DNA of 6,843 nt from assembly GCA_002763085.1 (NCBI GenBank), contig PFCY01000108.1:1-6843 (forward strand), written 5' to 3'. Shown piece after piece: positions 5,729 to 6,843 of the stretch. The first letter of the stretch is position 1, and every line of letters starts with the position of its first letter. A model generated the notes under the pieces. It made no database searches. It saw only the letters and a list, made by a program, of their open reading frames with translations, and was not told the DNA's origin. The position numbers and the translations under genes are program-made. Source of the DNA: Candidatus Pacearchaeota archaeon CG10_big_fil_rev_8_21_14_0_10_32_14 (lineage in GTDB: Archaea > Nanobdellota > Nanobdellia > Pacearchaeales > GW2011-AR1).

Positions 5729-6120
5729 CTATTTTTGTGAATTTGACTTCTCTATCTTTGAATATATTTTCTATATAGCCAGTCACAAAATCTGTTAAAA
5801 TCTCTCCACTTAAGGTAAAAACTTTTATATAGGAAGTGAAGAGGAATGATTCCGGGTTTTGCCGCCAAAACTCCACGTGTAAAATCTTCATTCGGAGACA
5901 TAGACATTGAGAATTGATAAGCTCCCCCTTCTCTAAATTACTTGCTTGTCCATTCGTAAAAATCTATTTTCATTTCTCCTCCTTTTTTGGGAACTGATTC
6001 TGATCCTCCAATTGATCTATGGTCGCCCAAAACTCCGCCCCCATGGATTACTCCATCTATAACATAAGCAAGTAAATCAGGCGTTAAAGTTCTCTTAGAT
6101 TCAAGATTATAAATCGACAT
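5724..6120 (-). pseudogene. Broken gene of unknown family (in-frame stop plus frameshift)
   Basis: Reading leftward from ATG 6120, 60 codons run to TAA 5938-5940 and include HGGGVLGDHRSIGG and GGEMKIDFYEW. The same frame then stays open for 61 more codons (5937-5755), beginning FREGGAYQFSMSMSPNEDF. The neighbouring frame, from about 5849 down to TAA 5724-5726, encodes natural-looking sequence (SYIKVFTLSGEILTDFVTGY). Joining these gives one protein of about 130 residues, broken by a premature TAA and a one-base shift near 5850. A simpler alternative is a single shift just before 5940 into the second frame, but that frame uses G/C-ending codons there (CGG, CGA, CTC, CCG), unlike its neighbours. 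ATG 6120 is preferred to ATG 6135 because a TATA-like box (6140-6147) lies 24 bases upstream of it. The last stop is one base from the msrB stop. I do not recognise the family. Confidence 0.5.
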
Positions 6121-6139
6121 AAAAATAATTATCATTAAT

Positions 6140-6147
6140 GATTATAA
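6140..6147 (-). promoter_or_regulatory. TATA-like box for the broken gene
   Basis: On the minus strand TTATAATC is centred about 24 bases before ATG 6120, but only about 9 bases before ATG 6135. This spacing decides in favour of the shorter start. It also suggests the gene is not simply co-transcribed with the ParB-like gene upstream. Confidence 0.4.
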
Positions 6148-6186
6148 GAATTATTATTCAAAAATATCTAAGATTCATTTTCCAAG

Positions 6187-6591
6187 TCAATAATACTCCG
6201 GAAATGCCGCTTTTCTTTTTTGATATTCTCCCGCATCATCAACAATCGTCATTTTATCTATAGGAATTAAACCTATCATGTCCGGAATTTCGTCGATGAT
6301 CTCGCACTTTAAATTTGCTTGTGCAATAAAATGCGCTAGCGATCTATGATGTCCTCCGTCAACATGATTGAAAACTCTTCCGGAATATTTCAGAGAAACC
6401 TTTTTTCCAGAATGAAGCGCGTAAGTTTTTTCATCTAATTTGAAAACAGGAACGGGAGGAAAAGAGTTTCCATTTTCTATTCCACGAACAAGAGAATCAA
6501 GAACTTTATCGCTATGTCCATCCTCATAGCCGAGCAATTTCACCTTTTGCAGATCAAGCCAGACTATATTCTGGCTTTCTTCACCTCTCAT
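6187..6591 (-). CDS. Stand-alone ParB/sulfiredoxin-fold protein, 134 aa
   Basis: The sequence follows the ParB N-terminal / sulfiredoxin-like pattern. It opens with a strand (IVWLDLQKVKL, 9-19), then a helix DKVLDSLVRGIENG (28-41) and FPPVPVFKLDEKTYAL (44-59), and then the signature DGGHHRSLAHFIA (78-90), followed by IPDMIGLIP. In ParB the GERR-like motif at this place binds CTP; in sulfiredoxin and related nucleases the DGHHR-type motif binds ATP or catalyses phosphoryl transfer. Here the DGGHHR form is intact. No helix-turn-helix DNA-binding domain and no ParA gene are seen, so it is not a chromosome-partitioning ParB. Such small one-domain proteins are common in viruses, plasmids and genomic islands, where their jobs are mostly unknown. 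It lies upstream of the broken unknown gene on the same strand (66 bases to ATG 6120) and next to the right inverted repeat. The start is supported by a TATA-like box 25 bases upstream. Confidence 0.75.
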   Translation of the reverse strand: MRGEESQNIVWLDLQKVKLLGYEDGHSDKVLDSLVRGIENGNSFPPVPVFKLDEKTYALHSGKKVSLKYSGRVFNHVDGGHHRSLAHFIAQANLKCEIIDEIPDMIGLIPIDKMTIVDDAGEYQKRKAAFPEYY

Positions 6592-6610
6592 AGAGTAATA
6601 TTATAATCTC

Positions 6611-6620
6611 TTATTAAAAA
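6611..6620 (-). promoter_or_regulatory. TATA-like box for the ParB-like gene
   Basis: TTTTTAATAA on the minus strand is centred about 25 bases before ATG 6591. The inverted repeat block GCTTCATCCCA (6637-6647) lies 17 bases farther upstream. At the left edge the same block also lies just upstream of the first inward gene, so it may touch the upstream promoter region of both. Confidence 0.45.
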
Positions 6621-6636
6621 TCTTTCGTTAATGTTG

Positions 6637-6688
6637 GCTTCATCCCATATTACAAAAATTAATTTATTTATAATAGAGATTTTGTTTG
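6637..6688 (+). repeat. Right copy of outward-facing inverted repeat
   Basis: GCTTCATCCCA (6637-6647) and GAGATTTTGTTTG (6676-6688) match, in inverted orientation, blocks at 107-117 and 78-90. The 28-base spacer is AT-rich (the left one is 16). Within this copy TCATCCC (6640-6646) is also the complement of GGGATGA (6694-6700), so the element could itself form a long-armed stem. The gene-side boundary is sharp at 6637. Confidence 0.65.
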
Positions 6689-6706
6689 GTATCGGGATGA
6701 GATTCT

Positions 6707-6726
6707 CCTCGTCCTAAAGGACGGGG
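6707..6726 (+). repeat. Hairpin resembling an IS200/IS605 element end
   Basis: CCTCGTCC (6707-6714) pairs with GGACGGGG (6719-6726) through eight base pairs, one of them G-U in RNA, closing a TAAA loop. The preceding GGGATGAGATTCT and this hairpin look like the right-end/guide-RNA hairpins that follow tnpB in IS200/IS605 and IS1341-type elements. No tnpA or tnpB lies in the window, so this would be a deletion remnant, a small non-autonomous derivative, or the end of an element continuing outside. A terminator is an alternative, though no T-run follows. Bases 6727-6843 are AT-rich and I see no gene there. Confidence 0.5.
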
Positions 6727-6843
6727 TATCCTTACGATTGTATTGTATTAAGTTTTATCACATATATTTCAAGATTATCAACATCTTTTATAAAAAAATA
6801 TTATTAAAAAAATTTGGATTAATTTATTCGTTCGAAAAAATCT

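Noticed and set aside
5724..5891. A separate 55-residue gene starting at ATG 5891 on the minus strand
   Set aside because: Its first ~15 codons use G/C-ending and rare codons (GTG, CGG, CCG) unlike its neighbours, and the other frame reads better there; its C-terminal half is better explained as the shifted end of the broken gene. Not fully excluded.
6121..6135. Start of the broken gene at ATG 6135 (adding MIIIF)
   Set aside because: The TATA-like box at 6140-6147 is only about 9 bases from it, but 24 bases from ATG 6120, which fits the other genes in the window.
6187..6591. Chromosome-partitioning ParB (parABS system)
   Set aside because: No helix-turn-helix domain in the 134 residues, no ParA gene next to it, and no repeated parS-like palindromes nearby.
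1..6843. CRISPR array, tRNA or rRNA gene
   Set aside because: I saw no regularly spaced direct repeats, no tRNA-like cloverleaf with a T-loop consensus, and no conserved rRNA stretches on either strand.

Overview
The window looks like a piece of an AT-rich archaeal genome. Most genes start at an ATG without a Shine-Dalgarno sequence, and a TATA-like box sits about 24-27 bases upstream of the start, which is the geometry of leaderless archaeal transcripts. A Rad3/XPD-type helicase, a very compact layout and many small membrane or unknown genes suggest a small-genome archaeon, perhaps DPANN (Woesearchaeota/Pacearchaeota-like). That lineage call is inference from style, not from a marker gene.

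Layout from left to right. Bases 1-117 hold a C-rich tract, two adjacent hairpins and one copy of an inverted repeat. Next come a 52-residue zinc-ribbon protein (+, 163-321) and a convergent Tat-signal exported protein (-, 347-952). Bases 953-1338 are decayed: a start-less 27-codon remnant matches the C-terminal UVR helix of UvrB (997-1080), and a small membrane-protein frame appears to carry a frameshift (1105-1342). The latter overlaps, by ATGA, an intact two-helix membrane protein (1339-1680). A 717-residue Rad3/XPD/DinG-like helicase lies on the minus strand (1684-3837), with its stop and the neighbour's stop in the two arms of one perfect palindrome. Divergent from it, on the plus strand, are a four-helix membrane protein (3963-4433), a ZIP metal transporter (4507-5274) and a methionine sulfoxide reductase B (5309-5722), each with its own promoter-like box.

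Bases 5724-6120 on the minus strand look like one gene of unknown family broken by an in-frame TAA and a frameshift, or by a single frameshift. Upstream of it is a stand-alone ParB/sulfiredoxin-fold protein with an intact DGGHHR signature (6187-6591). Bases 6592-6843 carry the second, inverted copy of the end repeat followed by a hairpin resembling the ends of IS200/IS605-type elements; no gene is visible in the last ~115 bases.

ZIP (metal uptake) and MsrB (zinc-binding repair of oxidised methionine) could both serve metal or oxidant homeostasis, but they have separate promoters and nothing proves they work together. The strongest unexplained features are the outward-facing related repeats bounding the ~6.5 kb segment, the several broken genes inside it, and the orphan ParB-like gene beside a broken unknown gene. 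I see no clear complete new multi-gene system.
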